A DNA stretch of 64,000 bases from Pelatocladus maniniholoensis HA4357-MV3 (GCA_019359115.1 JAHHHW010000074.1:42842-106841), one strand, 5' to 3'; positions 1-10,241 are shown, counted from the stretch's first letter. Notes: a model not told the origin generated them from the sequence alone. Translations and numbers: made by a program.

Positions 1-307
1 TATGACCGTTGTGAGCATTATACTCAATTTCTCGTTCTACAAGTTCTTCCAACTTTGCTAAGTGTTCGTCGTAGCGTTCTTGTAGCAACGGATCACGCAG
101 CATCGACACCAAAGGTGGTGTCATACTCATAGTGATTTTAAAGTCTATGCCGTCTTGCTTTAAACCTTCAAAAACTCGCAGTAAGGGAATATAAGTTTCT
201 GTAATAGCTTCATAAAGCCATTCTTCTTCCAGTACATAGTCACTTTCTGGATGCCGGACAAAGGGCAGATGTGCATGAAGTACTAGCGCAACGTAGCCGA
301 TAGCCAT
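1..307 (-). CDS. GH57 family glycoside hydrolase / branching-enzyme-like protein, N-terminal part
   Basis: The gene runs off the left edge, so only about the first 102 residues are present. The start is the ATG whose complement is at 305-307. The protein begins MAIGYVALVLHAHLPFVRHP, which is the opening beta-strand of family GH57 (DUF1957-type) proteins; the HAHLPFVRHP stretch carries the conserved HxH of the catalytic barrel. Family members include alpha-1,4-glucan branching enzymes and amylopullulanase-like enzymes that act on glycogen in the cytoplasm. The catalytic Glu and Asp residues would lie beyond the window, so activity cannot be judged and the exact substrate is inference. It is transcribed in the same direction as rsgA, from which it is separated by about 190 bases that contain a heptamer repeat. 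Confidence 0.85.
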   Translation of the reverse strand, partial: MAIGYVALVLHAHLPFVRHPESDYVLEEEWLYEAITETYIPLLRVFEGLKQDGIDFKITMSMTPPLVSMLRDPLLQERYDEHLAKLEELVEREIEYNAHNGH

Positions 308-461
308 AATGATTTCGGGGTGGTATTAATATATCGAAGGTTGGGGATTTGGCAGAAGTTAACAATATTTTAAGACTTTCTGGGGATCGTAACAGGCTTT
401 AACCAATTCTTTTATGATGCTTGAACTCTACACTCGAAAAAAGCAAAGGGAACCTCACCTT

Positions 462-494
462 CCCCAATCCCCAATCCCCAATCCCCAATCCCCG
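462..494. repeat. Short tandem heptamer repeat (CCCCAAT)n
   Basis: Four or more copies of the 7-base unit CCCCAAT stand head to tail just beyond the rsgA stop codon. Degenerate relatives occur at about 21509-21545, 54047-54071, 58840-58878 and, unusually, inside carB near 42117-42157. Such short tandemly repeated repetitive sequences are well known in Nostoc-type genomes. No gene product is expected from them. Confidence 0.85.
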
Positions 495-498
495 CTCC

Positions 499-1641
499 CT
501 ATTCTTCACTCTCTCGATACAACTCTTGCAACTCTTGTAATTGTGTCCGCCGAGATTTCTGACGATATTTTTTGCTTTCTAATTTCGGTTCATACTTTTG
601 CTTACCTTTACCTTTTGTTTTGACCTTAATAGTAGATTCTGGATCAGCTTGCTGATTGAGTTGAGATTGACGTGCGATCGCTTCTTCTAAAAACTCTAAA
701 TAATGCTGATAACGTTCCCAATTCCCTCGGACTGCACAATCAGGTTCATCTCGATGTAGACAGTCATTAAATCGACACCTCGCAACTGCTAATTTCTGTC
801 TCGCTTCTGGGAAATAAACAGCTAATTCTTCTGGTGAACAATCCAAATCAGGCTGATTAAAACCGGGCGTATCTGCTAACAAACCACCACTAGGTAAATC
901 AAACAATTCTACGTGGCGGGTAGTGTGACGACCACGAGCAAGTTTCCCAGAAATTTCCCCTACTCGCAGATTGATGCTAGGAATCAAAGCATTGATTAAA
1001 CTAGACTTTCCAACACCAGAAGGACCAGCAACAACGGTAATTTTATCTTTGAGCTGGATTGATAATTTGTCAATATTTATACTTTTATATACGCTGATGA
1101 AACTTGGCTGATAACCCCAGTTGATCAGGTGTTCATTAATTTGATCTTGCTGTTGAGTTGTAATTAAGTCACTTTTATTTAGACATAAAACGACATCTAA
1201 ATCTGTAGACTCAGCTTTTACTAAAAAGCGACTGAGTTGATATGGTTCTAGAGGGGGATCGGCGACAGCAAAAACTAAAAGAATTTGATTGACATTCGCG
1301 ATCGCTGGACGATCCAATTGATTTTTTCTGGGTAAAACATCAGCGATCGCGCCTCGTTGACCAGCCCAATCTGGTTCTTCTACTAGGACGCGATCGCCTA
1401 CCATTACCTGCTGCCCAATTTTTTTTAAGCGCGTTCTACGAGTACAAAGGAGGAGTGGGGGATGGAGGGATGCACAAGACAAAGAAGAAGGGACAGATAA
1501 GGAAGAAAATAGCTTTTTGTCTTCCTTGTCCTCTTTATCTTTTTCCTCACTTGCTAGATCTAGCTGTACTCGATAAAAATTAGCTTGCACGGCTAATACC
1601 GTACCCAACAACGTGAAGGAATTTTGTAATACTTCCGTCAT
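499..1641 (-). CDS. rsgA: Ribosome small-subunit-dependent GTPase A
   Basis: RsgA (YjeQ) is a circularly permuted GTPase that helps late maturation of the 30S ribosomal subunit. The permuted order is visible: G4 NKSD at residues 155-158, then the P-loop GPSGVGKSS at 206-214, then G3 DTPG at 257-260, followed by a zinc-binding C289, C294, H296, C302 cluster and a basic C-terminal tail. The N-terminal OB-fold is interrupted at about residues 30-62 by a low-complexity stretch rich in Lys, Glu and Asp, then Ser and Leu, that is not expected in the family and makes the 380-residue protein longer than usual. The start overlaps the stop of the TusA-like gene by 4 bases (ATGA), suggesting translational coupling with it and with dnaJ. 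The RsgA assignment is secure; the effect of the insertion is unknown. Confidence 0.95.
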   Translation of the reverse strand: MTEVLQNSFTLLGTVLAVQANFYRVQLDLASEEKDKEDKEDKKLFSSLSVPSSLSCASLHPPLLLCTRRTRLKKIGQQVMVGDRVLVEEPDWAGQRGAIADVLPRKNQLDRPAIANVNQILLVFAVADPPLEPYQLSRFLVKAESTDLDVVLCLNKSDLITTQQQDQINEHLINWGYQPSFISVYKSINIDKLSIQLKDKITVVAGPSGVGKSSLINALIPSINLRVGEISGKLARGRHTTRHVELFDLPSGGLLADTPGFNQPDLDCSPEELAVYFPEARQKLAVARCRFNDCLHRDEPDCAVRGNWERYQHYLEFLEEAIARQSQLNQQADPESTIKVKTKGKGKQKYEPKLESKKYRQKSRRTQLQELQELYRESEE

Positions 1642-1895
1642 GAGGTACTAATGGGACGGCGTACTAATAAAGAAAAATAGCCCGCACAATCTGTAATTTG
1701 TTCTACCTGATAACCTGCCATTATCAAACTATCAGGAACTTGCTCAATTGGCTCACCCGGATCTAGCCAAACTTCTAATAAATATCCGGGTTGCATTTGT
1801 TCTAAACGAAGTTTTGTGCGTACAAAATTAATCGGGCAAGGGGTGCCGCGCAAGTCCAGTTGAGCATCAGGAGTTGAAACAGAAAATAGACTCAT
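1638..1895 (-). CDS. TusA/SirA-like sulfurtransferase-family protein
   Basis: This 85-residue protein has the small TusA fold signature near its N-terminus ([17 protein letters not shown]), with Cys at about residue 20. TusA-family proteins carry sulfur as a persulfide on the first Cys of a CPxP motif, for tRNA thiolation or cofactor synthesis. Here the motif reads CPIN, so the Cys is kept but the second Pro is replaced, and the sulfur-relay function is therefore only inferred. The gene overlaps dnaJ upstream and rsgA downstream by 4 bases each, so all three are probably made from one transcript. The association with a chaperone and a ribosome-maturation GTPase suggests a role around translation. 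Confidence 0.8.
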   Translation of the reverse strand: MSLFSVSTPDAQLDLRGTPCPINFVRTKLRLEQMQPGYLLEVWLDPGEPIEQVPDSLIMAGYQVEQITDCAGYFSLLVRRPISTS

Positions 1896-3022
1896 CTTTG
1901 ATGAAAGAAATTGCCCAGAAAACCTTCTATACCACTTTTACCAGTGCGGTCTCCTCTAATTTTAGCTAGCTTTTCTAACAATTCTCGTTCCTCTGGAGTT
2001 ATCTTGTTCGGAATATCAATCAATACTGTGAGCATGTGGTCGCCCCGACTCACTGGGTTCCCCAAACGTGGCACACCACGATTTTCTAATTTCATTACCG
2101 TATTTGGTTGAGTGCCAGGTGGAATAATTAGTTCCACAGGCCCATCTACCGTATTTACTTCAAAACGAGAACCTAAAATCGCTTGGAGATAGCTAATTTT
2201 TATTTCCGAAAGAACATTAATGCCTTCTCGCTGGAATTCTTGGTCTTCATTGACGAACAAGTAGACGTACAAGTCTCCGGGTGGACCTCCACGTTGACCT
2301 GCGTCTCCTTCTTGAGATATCCGTAAGCGTGTACCGTTATCTACCCCAGCAGGAATAGTAATTTTGAGTTTTTTGGTAACTTGATTTGCACCCTTACCGT
2401 CACAAGCATCGCATTTGTCTTCTATAACCGAACCTGTGCCATTACAAGTGGGACAAGTCGATACTTGAGTAAAACTACCAAATGGCGTCCTTGTGACACG
2501 GCGTACTTGACCCGAACCGCTACAAGTAGAACAAGTACGAGGGCGAGTTCCGGGTTTAGCACCAGAGCCGTTACAAGCTTCACAAGTCTCTAAATGCGAA
2601 ATGCGAATTTCCTTTTCACCACCAAATACTGCTTCTCGAAAGTCTAACTTCAGGTCTAGCCGTAAGTCATCACCCCTAACTGGACCACTGCGTCGTCTTT
2701 GGGTTTGAGTACCCATACCACCAGCAAAGCCACTGAAGATGCTTTCAAAGATATCGGCAAAACCGCCCATATCAACATCTTGGTAGCCTACACCAGCACC
2801 AGCAGAAACTCCAGCTTCACCAAAGCGGTCATAACGAGCACGAGTTTCGGGTTCTGAGAGAATCTCATAGGCACGGTTAATTTCCTTAAAGCGTTCTTCG
2901 GCTCCCGGTTCCTTGTTCACATCTGGGTGATACTTCCGGGCTAGACGGCGATAGGCATGTTTGATTTCTTCTTTATCGGTGTCACGAGAGACACCCAGAA
3001 TTTCGTAGTAGTCGCGGGCCAT
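1892..3022 (-). CDS. dnaJ: Molecular chaperone DnaJ (Hsp40)
   Basis: DnaJ delivers unfolded clients to DnaK and stimulates its ATPase. The J-domain with HPD at residues 32-34 is followed by a Gly/Phe-rich linker at about 70-105, then four CxxCxGxG zinc repeats (Cys pairs at 147/150, 164/167, 190/193 and 204/207), then the two C-terminal substrate-binding barrels. At 376 residues it is a full-length type I DnaJ. It lies downstream of grpE and dnaK on the same strand, separated from dnaK by 588 bases of repeat-rich DNA, so it may have its own promoter. Its stop overlaps the start of the TusA-like gene. Confidence 0.97.
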   Translation of the reverse strand: MARDYYEILGVSRDTDKEEIKHAYRRLARKYHPDVNKEPGAEERFKEINRAYEILSEPETRARYDRFGEAGVSAGAGVGYQDVDMGGFADIFESIFSGFAGGMGTQTQRRRSGPVRGDDLRLDLKLDFREAVFGGEKEIRISHLETCEACNGSGAKPGTRPRTCSTCSGSGQVRRVTRTPFGSFTQVSTCPTCNGTGSVIEDKCDACDGKGANQVTKKLKITIPAGVDNGTRLRISQEGDAGQRGGPPGDLYVYLFVNEDQEFQREGINVLSEIKISYLQAILGSRFEVNTVDGPVELIIPPGTQPNTVMKLENRGVPRLGNPVSRGDHMLTVLIDIPNKITPEERELLEKLAKIRGDRTGKSGIEGFLGNFFHQR

Positions 3023-3610
3023 ATAGCAAAGGTGAAAGTTAAAAGGTAGAAAGCAGCTATGCAGGTATAACTTCGTAGACGCACAAGACTTAAGGCGTCA
3101 ACTCTATTGAGTTGCAACTTCCTCTAAAAATCATGAGACGAATATCGCCTCAAGAAGTTTGGGCAAACAGAAGGCAGAAGGCAACAGTTAAATTTTCTTA
3201 ATAATATAATTTTACCTTTTACCTTTTATATAAATCACCAGCAAGTTGCCAGCAACAGGTACTTTTTTCGTGAAGCAGCGCCAATTGCGGAGCCACTGCG
3301 CCCTTAGAGGTTTCTTAGCCAGTGCATTGGGCGGCGTACCGCTCTTGTTGCACCGGGGGTTCCGTTGTCGCGATGCCGTGAAAAACGACAAAAGCTTTAG
3401 CCTGAAGCTGTCTCTTTTACAATTGTGCTACGTATGAGAGCAAAACTCTGCCCATCAATTAGAGGGGCTAGCCGCACTTATAGGTGTGGAAAACCCCCCA
3501 TGAGTCTGATGACAAAGCAAATCATTTCTATAATCTAGCAAAAAAGGATAGTGGTTAGTTTTGTTGTTTGTTCCAAACAACCAGCAACAACTAACTACTA
3601 ACACTAAACA
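3023..3610. other. dnaJ-dnaK intergenic region with repeats
   Basis: No convincing gene is present. Around 3280-3385 there is a G+C-rich patch containing words such as GGCGGCGTACCGC that resemble dispersed Nostoc repeats. Near 3550-3595 an imperfect inverted repeat (GTTAGTT...AACTAAC with Gln/Asn-free A+T-rich loop) could end the dnaK transcript on the minus strand. Confidence 0.5.
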
Positions 3611-5572
3611 CTACTCTATGGCTTCATAATCAGCATGTAGAGTATTTTCATCTTCAAAATTAAAGTTCAATTGCGGTGTCAGCGTGCTATGCAATGGTTC
3701 AGATTGTTCAGGACTAGAAGAACTATCTGTATATGAAATGACATCATCTGTTTGACCATCGTTAACACGGTTGTAGACTTCAGCTCCAATGCTAAATAGA
3801 GTTTGCTGAAAATCTTCTAAGCGCTGTTTGAATTCTGCAACAGAAATGCTTGATTCATAAATCGCTGCTTGGAGATGGGCAAGTTTTTCATCTGCCAAAC
3901 TTTTCATCTGTTTGCTGATTAAGTTGCCATTATCTTTGAGTGTTGATTCGTAACTATACAACAAATTGTCTGCTTGGTTTTTCAATGCTGCTATTTCTAT
4001 ACGTTTTTTGTCTTCTTCAGCAAACACTTCAGCCTCTTGTCGCATCCGTTCAACTTCGTTGCTGCTTAAGCCACCTGTGTTGGTAATCCGAATACTCTGC
4101 TCTCTACCTGTACCTTTGTCTTGGGCAGAGACTTTCATGATACCGTTGACGTCGATTTCAAAACTAACTTCGATTTGCGGTACACCACGGGGTGCTGGAG
4201 GAATTCCTGTGAGTAGAAATTTACCCAAGCCTTTGTTATCTTTTGCCATCGCCCGTTCACCTTGAAGGACGTGTATTTCTACAGAGGTTTGTCCATCAAC
4301 AGCTGTGGAAAAAATTTGGGATTTACTGGTAGGAATTGTGGTGTTACGTTCAATGATTTTTGTGAATACTTCTCCTAAAGTTTCAATTCCTAGTGATAGA
4401 GGTGTAACATCCAATAAAAGCAGATTATCAACTTCGCCACCCAAAACCCCAGCTTGGATAGCGGCTCCGAGTGCTACTGCTTCGTCTGGGTTAATAGAGC
4501 GATCTGGTGTTTTGCCGTTAAAAAATTTAATTAAGGCATTTTGGACAGCAGGAATACGAGTAGAACCCCCTACCAAAATAATTCGATCAATATCTTGTGG
4601 TTTGAGGTCTGCATCTTTGAGTGCTTGCACCATCGGTTTGATGATGTCTTCTATAAAATGACCTGTCAATTCTTCAAATTTAGCACGGGCGAGTTCCATT
4701 TCTAAATGCTTCGGGCCTGTTTCATCCGCAGTGATAAACGGCAAGTTAATTGAAGTACTCATCATGCTTGAGAGTTCAATTTTTGCCTTTTCTGCTGCTT
4801 CCCGCAAGCGTTGCAAGGCCATTTTATCTTGGGAAAGATCGATTTTTTCTTGTTGTAAAAATGTATTTATCATCCAACGGACGATACAGTTATCAAAATC
4901 GTCTCCACCCAAGTGATTATTACCACTCGTTGCTTTAACTTCAAACACACCATCCCCTAATTGCAAGATGGATACATCGAAAGTACCACCTCCCAAATCA
5001 AAAACTAAAATTAATTGTTCTTGGTCTTGCTTATCTAAACCAAAAGCTAAAGCGGCTGCGGTTGGCTCGTTGATGATCCGCAGTACTTCAAGTCCAGCGA
5101 TCGTACCAGAATCTTTTGTTGCTTGTCTTTGAGCATCTGTAAAATAAGCAGGTACGGTAATTACTGCTTTTGTTACTGGTTCACCCAAAAAGTTTTCCGC
5201 ATCCTGTTTAAGTTTTTGTAGGATCATGGCGGAAATTTCTTGTGGTGTGTAGTTACGTCCACGAATTTGAACATCAACAGTATCATCTCGACCTTTGACA
5301 CAGTTGTAAGGTACGCGATCGCGTTCTGCATCTGTGTCATCCCAGCGACGACCAATGAACCGTTTTATACTGTAGATTGTATTTTCCGCATTTGTTACAG
5401 CTTGGCGCTTTGCCAGTGAACCGACCAAGCGTTCACCCCCTTTGCCAAAGCCCACAATACTAGGAGTAGTTCGTCCGCCTTCTAAATTAGCAATAACAAT
5501 TGGTTGACCACCTTCTAAAACTGCGATGCAACTGTTGGTAGTGCCTAAGTCGATCCCAATAACTTTTCCCAT
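3611..5572 (-). CDS. dnaK: Molecular chaperone DnaK (Hsp70)
   Basis: DnaK is the central ATP-driven cytoplasmic chaperone. The N-terminal ATPase domain shows IDLGTTNS at about residues 7-14 and [11 protein letters not shown] near 195, and the interdomain linker and beginning of the substrate domain show [11 protein letters not shown] near 390. The 653-residue length is normal, with a helical lid and a Ser/Glu-rich C-terminus ending DYEAIE instead of the EEVD-like or EExE end of some paralogues. Cyanobacteria carry several dnaK genes; the location after grpE and before dnaJ suggests the copy that works with these partners, but I do not assign a paralogue number. No CIRCE element was seen upstream. 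The start has no clear Shine-Dalgarno sequence. Confidence 0.97.
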   Translation of the reverse strand: MGKVIGIDLGTTNSCIAVLEGGQPIVIANLEGGRTTPSIVGFGKGGERLVGSLAKRQAVTNAENTIYSIKRFIGRRWDDTDAERDRVPYNCVKGRDDTVDVQIRGRNYTPQEISAMILQKLKQDAENFLGEPVTKAVITVPAYFTDAQRQATKDSGTIAGLEVLRIINEPTAAALAFGLDKQDQEQLILVFDLGGGTFDVSILQLGDGVFEVKATSGNNHLGGDDFDNCIVRWMINTFLQQEKIDLSQDKMALQRLREAAEKAKIELSSMMSTSINLPFITADETGPKHLEMELARAKFEELTGHFIEDIIKPMVQALKDADLKPQDIDRIILVGGSTRIPAVQNALIKFFNGKTPDRSINPDEAVALGAAIQAGVLGGEVDNLLLLDVTPLSLGIETLGEVFTKIIERNTTIPTSKSQIFSTAVDGQTSVEIHVLQGERAMAKDNKGLGKFLLTGIPPAPRGVPQIEVSFEIDVNGIMKVSAQDKGTGREQSIRITNTGGLSSNEVERMRQEAEVFAEEDKKRIEIAALKNQADNLLYSYESTLKDNGNLISKQMKSLADEKLAHLQAAIYESSISVAEFKQRLEDFQQTLFSIGAEVYNRVNDGQTDDVISYTDSSSSPEQSEPLHSTLTPQLNFNFEDENTLHADYEAIE

Positions 5573-5633
5573 ATATATAGCAGTATTTTTACTGGGTATT
5601 TATTTATCGAAGTATAAGCAACAGCTTTTGGAG

Positions 5634-5672
5634 GACAGTTATTTCAGTGGTATTTGTCCATTGATAACTGTC
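5634..5672. repeat. Inverted repeat between grpE and dnaK
   Basis: The arms GACAGTTAT (5634-5642) and ATAACTGTC (5664-5672) are perfectly complementary. The hairpin lies in the 245-base grpE-dnaK spacer. It has no run of T, so it is more likely a processing or attenuation element, or a dispersed repeat, than a simple terminator. Confidence 0.45.
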
Positions 5673-5817
5673 TCTCCGTAAGCATTTCCACTGAGGAAGG
5701 CGACAAAACTTCGGGCGTTATATTTCGCGGACTACCTTTTATGCGTTTTTATACGCAATGAGCGCCTAGTTAGTCATTGGTTATTAGTCTATTGACAAAT
5801 GACAAACAACAATTTAA

Positions 5818-6558
5818 CTATGTTACAGGAGGAGACTGATTTTCCTCTGAAGATGGCGTATCTTCTTTAGGAGCAGCCACCTTAACCATTGCATGGCGTA
5901 GCACGCGATCGCCCAAGTAATATCCGCGTACTAACTCTTCTAACACTGTTCCTTCAGGATATTCATCCGTAGGTTCGCGCATTACTGCTTCGTGTAGGTT
6001 GGGGTCAAATGGTTGTCCTTCAGGACGCATGGGTGATACACCTAAGCGCTTCAGGCTATCTACTAGTAATTTGTAAACTCCTTGATAACTTTTGTGAATT
6101 CCCATTTCCCCATCGTCTTGGGGTTTGATTTGCGATCGCGCCCGCTCGAAATTATCGACTACTGGTAGCAATTCATTAATTGCATTCCGCTTTGCTTGCA
6201 CTTCTAGATCCTCTTTTTCTTTGATTGTGCGTTTGCGGTAATTCTCAAAATCTGCCGCAATTCGCATATACTGGCTGCTACGTTCTTCTAACTGAGCTTT
6301 GAGAGATTCGATTTGTTGATTCATCTGTGGTGATGCAGCCGTATCAACTGTTGTTGTCTGACTAGCAGCAACCCCATTTTCTTGGCTGGGTGTAACTGTG
6401 TTTTCGGGTAGGTTAGTTTCGGTTGTCACTTCGTCTGTCACCTCGGTGCCAGGTTCGTTGTCATTCATTGGAACTGAGGAGTCACTATTCATTGTTTGCT
6501 TGACCTCTGTTGGTTCACCCACTTGCTGATTTGTGTTGTTTTTATATTCGTCCATCAT
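5818..6558 (-). CDS. grpE: Nucleotide exchange factor GrpE
   Basis: GrpE releases ADP from DnaK. After an acidic, Thr/Glu-rich low-complexity N-terminus of about 80 residues there is a long helix containing the family stretch [13 protein letters not shown], then the C-terminal beta domain with [16 protein letters not shown] and [14 protein letters not shown]. The 246-residue length is typical of cyanobacterial GrpE, which has a longer N-terminal tail than the E. coli protein. It is the first gene of the grpE-dnaK-dnaJ cluster and is divergent from pilB. Confidence 0.96.
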   Translation of the reverse strand: MMDEYKNNTNQQVGEPTEVKQTMNSDSSVPMNDNEPGTEVTDEVTTETNLPENTVTPSQENGVAASQTTTVDTAASPQMNQQIESLKAQLEERSSQYMRIAADFENYRKRTIKEKEDLEVQAKRNAINELLPVVDNFERARSQIKPQDDGEMGIHKSYQGVYKLLVDSLKRLGVSPMRPEGQPFDPNLHEAVMREPTDEYPEGTVLEELVRGYYLGDRVLRHAMVKVAAPKEDTPSSEENQSPPVT

Positions 6559-6946
6559 TATGTACTTATCCCAGATGCTTGATACGACAATTTATCGCCA
6601 TCTTTGCAGTCATACATTAAACTTCTTGTAGAAATTGAGAAAAAATTAAGGACTAAAGTAAAGGTTAAAAAATGAGAAAACCTCTGCCTTTGAGTCTTTA
6701 ACCTTGCTATACAAGAGCGCAAGAAGTAGTCTCTTGCTAGAGATTGCAACAGTAGGCGCATTTTGTTGCCGATATCTCCTGGAATTGATATCACCGTCAT
6801 CTATTTTGACAAATGCTGGACATATTATGTGCAGATACTGATGCTAGTAGTCTGTCAATTTTCAATTTATATTAAATGGTATGTAAATTCTTGTTCACAG
6901 CTTGGGAATACTCTATTGAGAGATTCCTGCTATTTATAGCTGATTT
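6559..6946. other. Divergent promoter region between grpE and pilB
   Basis: These 388 bases separate two divergently transcribed genes and must hold both promoters. I could not identify a convincing -35/-10 pair or a known operator by eye. A minus-strand open frame over 6558-6800 has no family features and is rejected as a gene. Confidence 0.5.
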
Positions 6947-8959
6947 ATGACTAACTCGTCACCACAACGGCGTAGTACAGCTCTGTCTACCAGAGTCGAA
7001 TTTTCGCCCTTCGGCAACAAACTTGTACAATCTGGCTTTGTCAACAGCGAACAGATGAGACAAGGGCTGATTGAAAGCCGTAAGTCTGGTATTCCTTTAA
7101 CAGAAGTACTCGAATCAATATCGGGACGGCAATTATCACCAGAATTACTTAGGCAGTATAAAAAACAACAGCTATTTGAACTTAAAATACTTTACGGCGT
7201 AGAATCCCTCGATCCGGAAATTAGTTCAGTAGGCAACACAACAGTAGCCCATCTGATTGATAGTCTCATTTCAATTGATATTTGTCGTCGTCACCGCTTG
7301 GTACCACTGTCGAAAAACGAGGAGCAAAACCCACCCTCTGTTTTAGTGGCGATGGTCGATCCAGATAATCTAGAAGCTTCGGATGACTTAAATCGGGTTT
7401 TGCGTCCCCAAGGGTTGACCTTGCAGCGCATGGTAATTACCCAAGAAGACTACCAATTGTTGATCAATGTATACCTGGATGATTTAGCTGTTCGGCAAAA
7501 GCACTTAGAACAAGAAAAATATACAGATATTAATCAAGATTTAGAAAATCTAGACAACCTCAACCTAGACGACGCTCCAGAGGAATCCGAGGCTGATTTG
7601 GGAGCAGCGATGAAAGGTGCTGAGGATGCTCCTGTAATCAATCTGGTTAACAGAATTTTGGCAAAAGCATTACATGAGAAAGTATCTGATATTCACATAG
7701 AACCTCAAGAAGAAAACCTCCGGATTCGCTTTCGTAAAGACGGGGTGTTACGGGAAGCTTTCGACCCTTTGCCCAAAAAAATTATTCCTGCTGTGACTGC
7801 ACGGTTTAAGATTATCGCCAGTTTAGATATTGCAGAACGACGCTTACCCCAAGATGGACGGATTAGGCGATTGTTCGAGGGACGTAAAGTGGACTTCCGT
7901 GTTAATACCTTACCCAGTCGCTACGGGGAAAAAGTTGTACTGCGAATTTTAGATAACTCTGCAACTCAACTAGGTTTGGATAAGTTAATTACTGATCCAG
8001 AGACATTACATATTGTCCAGGAAATGGTGAGCCGTCCTTTTGGGTTAATTTTAGTAACTGGGCCAACAGGTTCTGGTAAAACAACTTCGCTATATTCGGC
8101 ACTAGCAGAAAGAAATGAGCCGGGAATCAATATCAGTACTGTAGAAGATCCAATTGAGTATAGCTTGGCGGGAATTACTCAAGTACAAGTGATTAGAGAA
8201 AAAGGATTAGATTTTGCGACTGCATTACGAGCATTTTTGCGGCAAGATCCAGATGTGCTGCTGGTGGGTGAAACAAGGGATAAGGAAACAGCAAAAACAG
8301 CGATTGAAGCAGCATTAACTGGTCACTTGGTATTGACTACTTTACATACTAATGACGCCCCTGGTGCGATCGCTCGTTTAGGAGAAATGGGTATTGAGCC
8401 TTTTATGATTTCCAGTTCGCTGATCGGTGTTTTAGCACAGCGTTTGGTACGGCGTGTTTGTTCTGAGTGTCGCATTCCTTACACACCCACAGTAGAAGAA
8501 CTTGCACGCTATGGTTTGTCAGCTTCCCAGGAAGTAGGAATAACCTTTTATAAAGCTAATACTCTGACCCTAGACCAAATTCAAGAAGCCAAAACCCAAG
8601 GTCATTTATGTCCAAGCTGTAATGGCGTGGGCTACAAAGGACGTTGTGGCGTTTATGAGGTGATGCGAATCAGCGAAAATTTGCAAACCCTCGTTAACGA
8701 AGAAGCACCAACAGAACGCATCAAAGAAGTTGCAGTAGAAGAGGGTATGAAAACTCTACTGTCGTACAGCTTGGATTTAGTACGTCAAGGTTCAACCACT
8801 CTAGAAGAAGTAGAACGAGTCACCTTTACTGACACAGGACTAGAAGCAGAATTGAAAGCCAAACGCAAAACTAGTCTTACCTGTAGGACTTGTAATGCTG
8901 GATTGCAGCCTGAATGGTTGGATTGTCCATATTGTCTTACACCTCGTTTTCAGGATTAG
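6947..8959 (+). CDS. pilB: Type IV pilus assembly/extension ATPase PilB
   Basis: PilB is the hexameric cytoplasmic ATPase that drives pilus extension. The N-terminal MshEN-like region (about residues 20-180) is followed by the GspE core with Walker A GPTGSGKTT near 370, the Asp box DPIEY, Walker B with LLVGE, and the His box LTTLHTND. A zinc-binding loop of the GspE type is present (CSEC near 506 and CPSC...GRC near 555-567). Beyond the normal C-terminus there is an extra ribbon with CRTC and CPYC near residues 646-663. The first gene of a pilB-pilT-pilC set, it supports twitching motility, phototaxis or hormogonium gliding and DNA uptake. Confidence 0.95.
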   Translation: MTNSSPQRRSTALSTRVEFSPFGNKLVQSGFVNSEQMRQGLIESRKSGIPLTEVLESISGRQLSPELLRQYKKQQLFELKILYGVESLDPEISSVGNTTVAHLIDSLISIDICRRHRLVPLSKNEEQNPPSVLVAMVDPDNLEASDDLNRVLRPQGLTLQRMVITQEDYQLLINVYLDDLAVRQKHLEQEKYTDINQDLENLDNLNLDDAPEESEADLGAAMKGAEDAPVINLVNRILAKALHEKVSDIHIEPQEENLRIRFRKDGVLREAFDPLPKKIIPAVTARFKIIASLDIAERRLPQDGRIRRLFEGRKVDFRVNTLPSRYGEKVVLRILDNSATQLGLDKLITDPETLHIVQEMVSRPFGLILVTGPTGSGKTTSLYSALAERNEPGINISTVEDPIEYSLAGITQVQVIREKGLDFATALRAFLRQDPDVLLVGETRDKETAKTAIEAALTGHLVLTTLHTNDAPGAIARLGEMGIEPFMISSSLIGVLAQRLVRRVCSECRIPYTPTVEELARYGLSASQEVGITFYKANTLTLDQIQEAKTQGHLCPSCNGVGYKGRCGVYEVMRISENLQTLVNEEAPTERIKEVAVEEGMKTLLSYSLDLVRQGSTTLEEVERVTFTDTGLEAELKAKRKTSLTCRTCNAGLQPEWLDCPYCLTPRFQD

Positions 8960-9028
8960 TCAATAGTCATTTGTTACTGGTCATTTGAATAACAACCAAC
9001 AACCAACTAATAACAAAGGGAAAAAACT

Positions 9029-10156
9029 ATGGAAATGATGATTGAAGATTTAATGGAGCAAATGATTGAAATGGGTGGTTCGGATCTGCATTTATCTGCT
9101 GGTTTGCCACCATATTTTCGTATCAGTGGTAAACTGACGCCCATCGGAGAAGAGCCACTATCTGGCGATCAATGCCAAAGATTAATTTTTAGTATGCTCA
9201 ATAACTCCCAACGAAAAACATTAGAACAGAACTGGGAGTTAGATTGTTCTTATGGCGTAAAGGGGTTAGCACGTTTCCGCGTCAATGTCTATAAAGAACG
9301 CGGTTCTTATGCAGCTTGTTTGCGAGCATTAAGTTCTAAAATACCTAACTTTGATAAATTAGGTTTGCCCGATGTAGTAAGAGAAATGTCGGAAAAACCT
9401 AGAGGATTAATTTTAGTTACAGGTCCCACTGGTTCTGGAAAAACAACTACTCTAGCGGCAATGGTTGATTTAATTAACCGCACACGAGCAGAACATATTT
9501 TGACAGTTGAAGATCCGATAGAGTTTGTTTACGAACCAATCAAAAGTCTTGTTCATCAAAGACAATTGGGTGAGGATACAAAAAGTTTTGCCAATGCTTT
9601 AAAAGCTGCTTTGCGGGAAGATCCAGATATTATTCTTGTGGGAGAAATGCGGGATTTAGAAACTATTTCTTTAGCAATCTCTGCTGCTGAAACTGGGCAT
9701 TTAGTATTTGGTACTTTACACACAAGTTCAGCAGCACAGACTGTTGACAGAATTATTGACGTTTTCCCTCATGAAAAACAAACCCAAGTTAGGGTACAGT
9801 TATCTAACTCTCTAGTAGCAGTATTTAGCCAAACTTTAGTTTCTAAAAAAAATCCCAAACCTGGTGAATTTGGTCGGGTGATGGCACAGGAAATAATGAT
9901 AGTTACTCCGGCTATTTCTAACTTAATTCGCGAAGGCAAAACAGCACAAATTTACTCCGCTATTCAAACGGGTGGCAAATTGGGTATGCAAACTCTGGAG
10001 AAAGTTTTAGCTGATTTGTATAAATCAGGAATTATCTCTTTTGAAGCAGCAATGTCTAAAACTTCTAAGTCAGATGAAGTGCAACGTCTAATTGGTCCTG
10101 CTGCATCACCTGCTGCTGGAAAAGTAGGTACTGCTGGAACTGTAAAAGCACATTAA
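9029..10156 (+). CDS. pilT: Type IV pilus retraction ATPase PilT
   Basis: PilT is the hexameric ATPase that depolymerises the pilus and so generates force. The 375-residue protein starts with the PilT-type PAS-like domain (GGSDLHLSAG near residue 15), followed by Walker A GPTGSGKTTT near 131, the Asp box VEDPIE, Walker B LVGEMRD and the His box FGTLHTSSA. A typical C-terminal AIRNLIRE-like segment is recognisable as AISNLIREGKTAQI. It lies 69 bases after pilB and 85 before pilC on the same strand, forming the standard cyanobacterial cluster. Confidence 0.96.
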   Translation: MEMMIEDLMEQMIEMGGSDLHLSAGLPPYFRISGKLTPIGEEPLSGDQCQRLIFSMLNNSQRKTLEQNWELDCSYGVKGLARFRVNVYKERGSYAACLRALSSKIPNFDKLGLPDVVREMSEKPRGLILVTGPTGSGKTTTLAAMVDLINRTRAEHILTVEDPIEFVYEPIKSLVHQRQLGEDTKSFANALKAALREDPDIILVGEMRDLETISLAISAAETGHLVFGTLHTSSAAQTVDRIIDVFPHEKQTQVRVQLSNSLVAVFSQTLVSKKNPKPGEFGRVMAQEIMIVTPAISNLIREGKTAQIYSAIQTGGKLGMQTLEKVLADLYKSGIISFEAAMSKTSKSDEVQRLIGPAASPAAGKVGTAGTVKAH

Positions 10157-10241
10157 AAATTTTGTTGTTTAAGTATTTCTCAAAAATCAACAAATAACAA
10201 GCAACAATTTATTATTAATTTCATGCGGATAGAGGAATTTT

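Noticed and set aside
414..623. Plus-strand open frame over the heptamer repeat and the end of rsgA
   Set aside because: Most of it is a translation of the CCCCAAT repeat and of the antisense of rsgA; no family features.
3246..3437. Plus-strand open frame between dnaJ and dnaK
   Set aside because: It translates a G+C-rich dispersed repeat, with no ribosome site and no conserved features.
6558..6800. Minus-strand 80-codon frame upstream of grpE
   Set aside because: It occupies the divergent promoter region, has unlikely composition and no domain.
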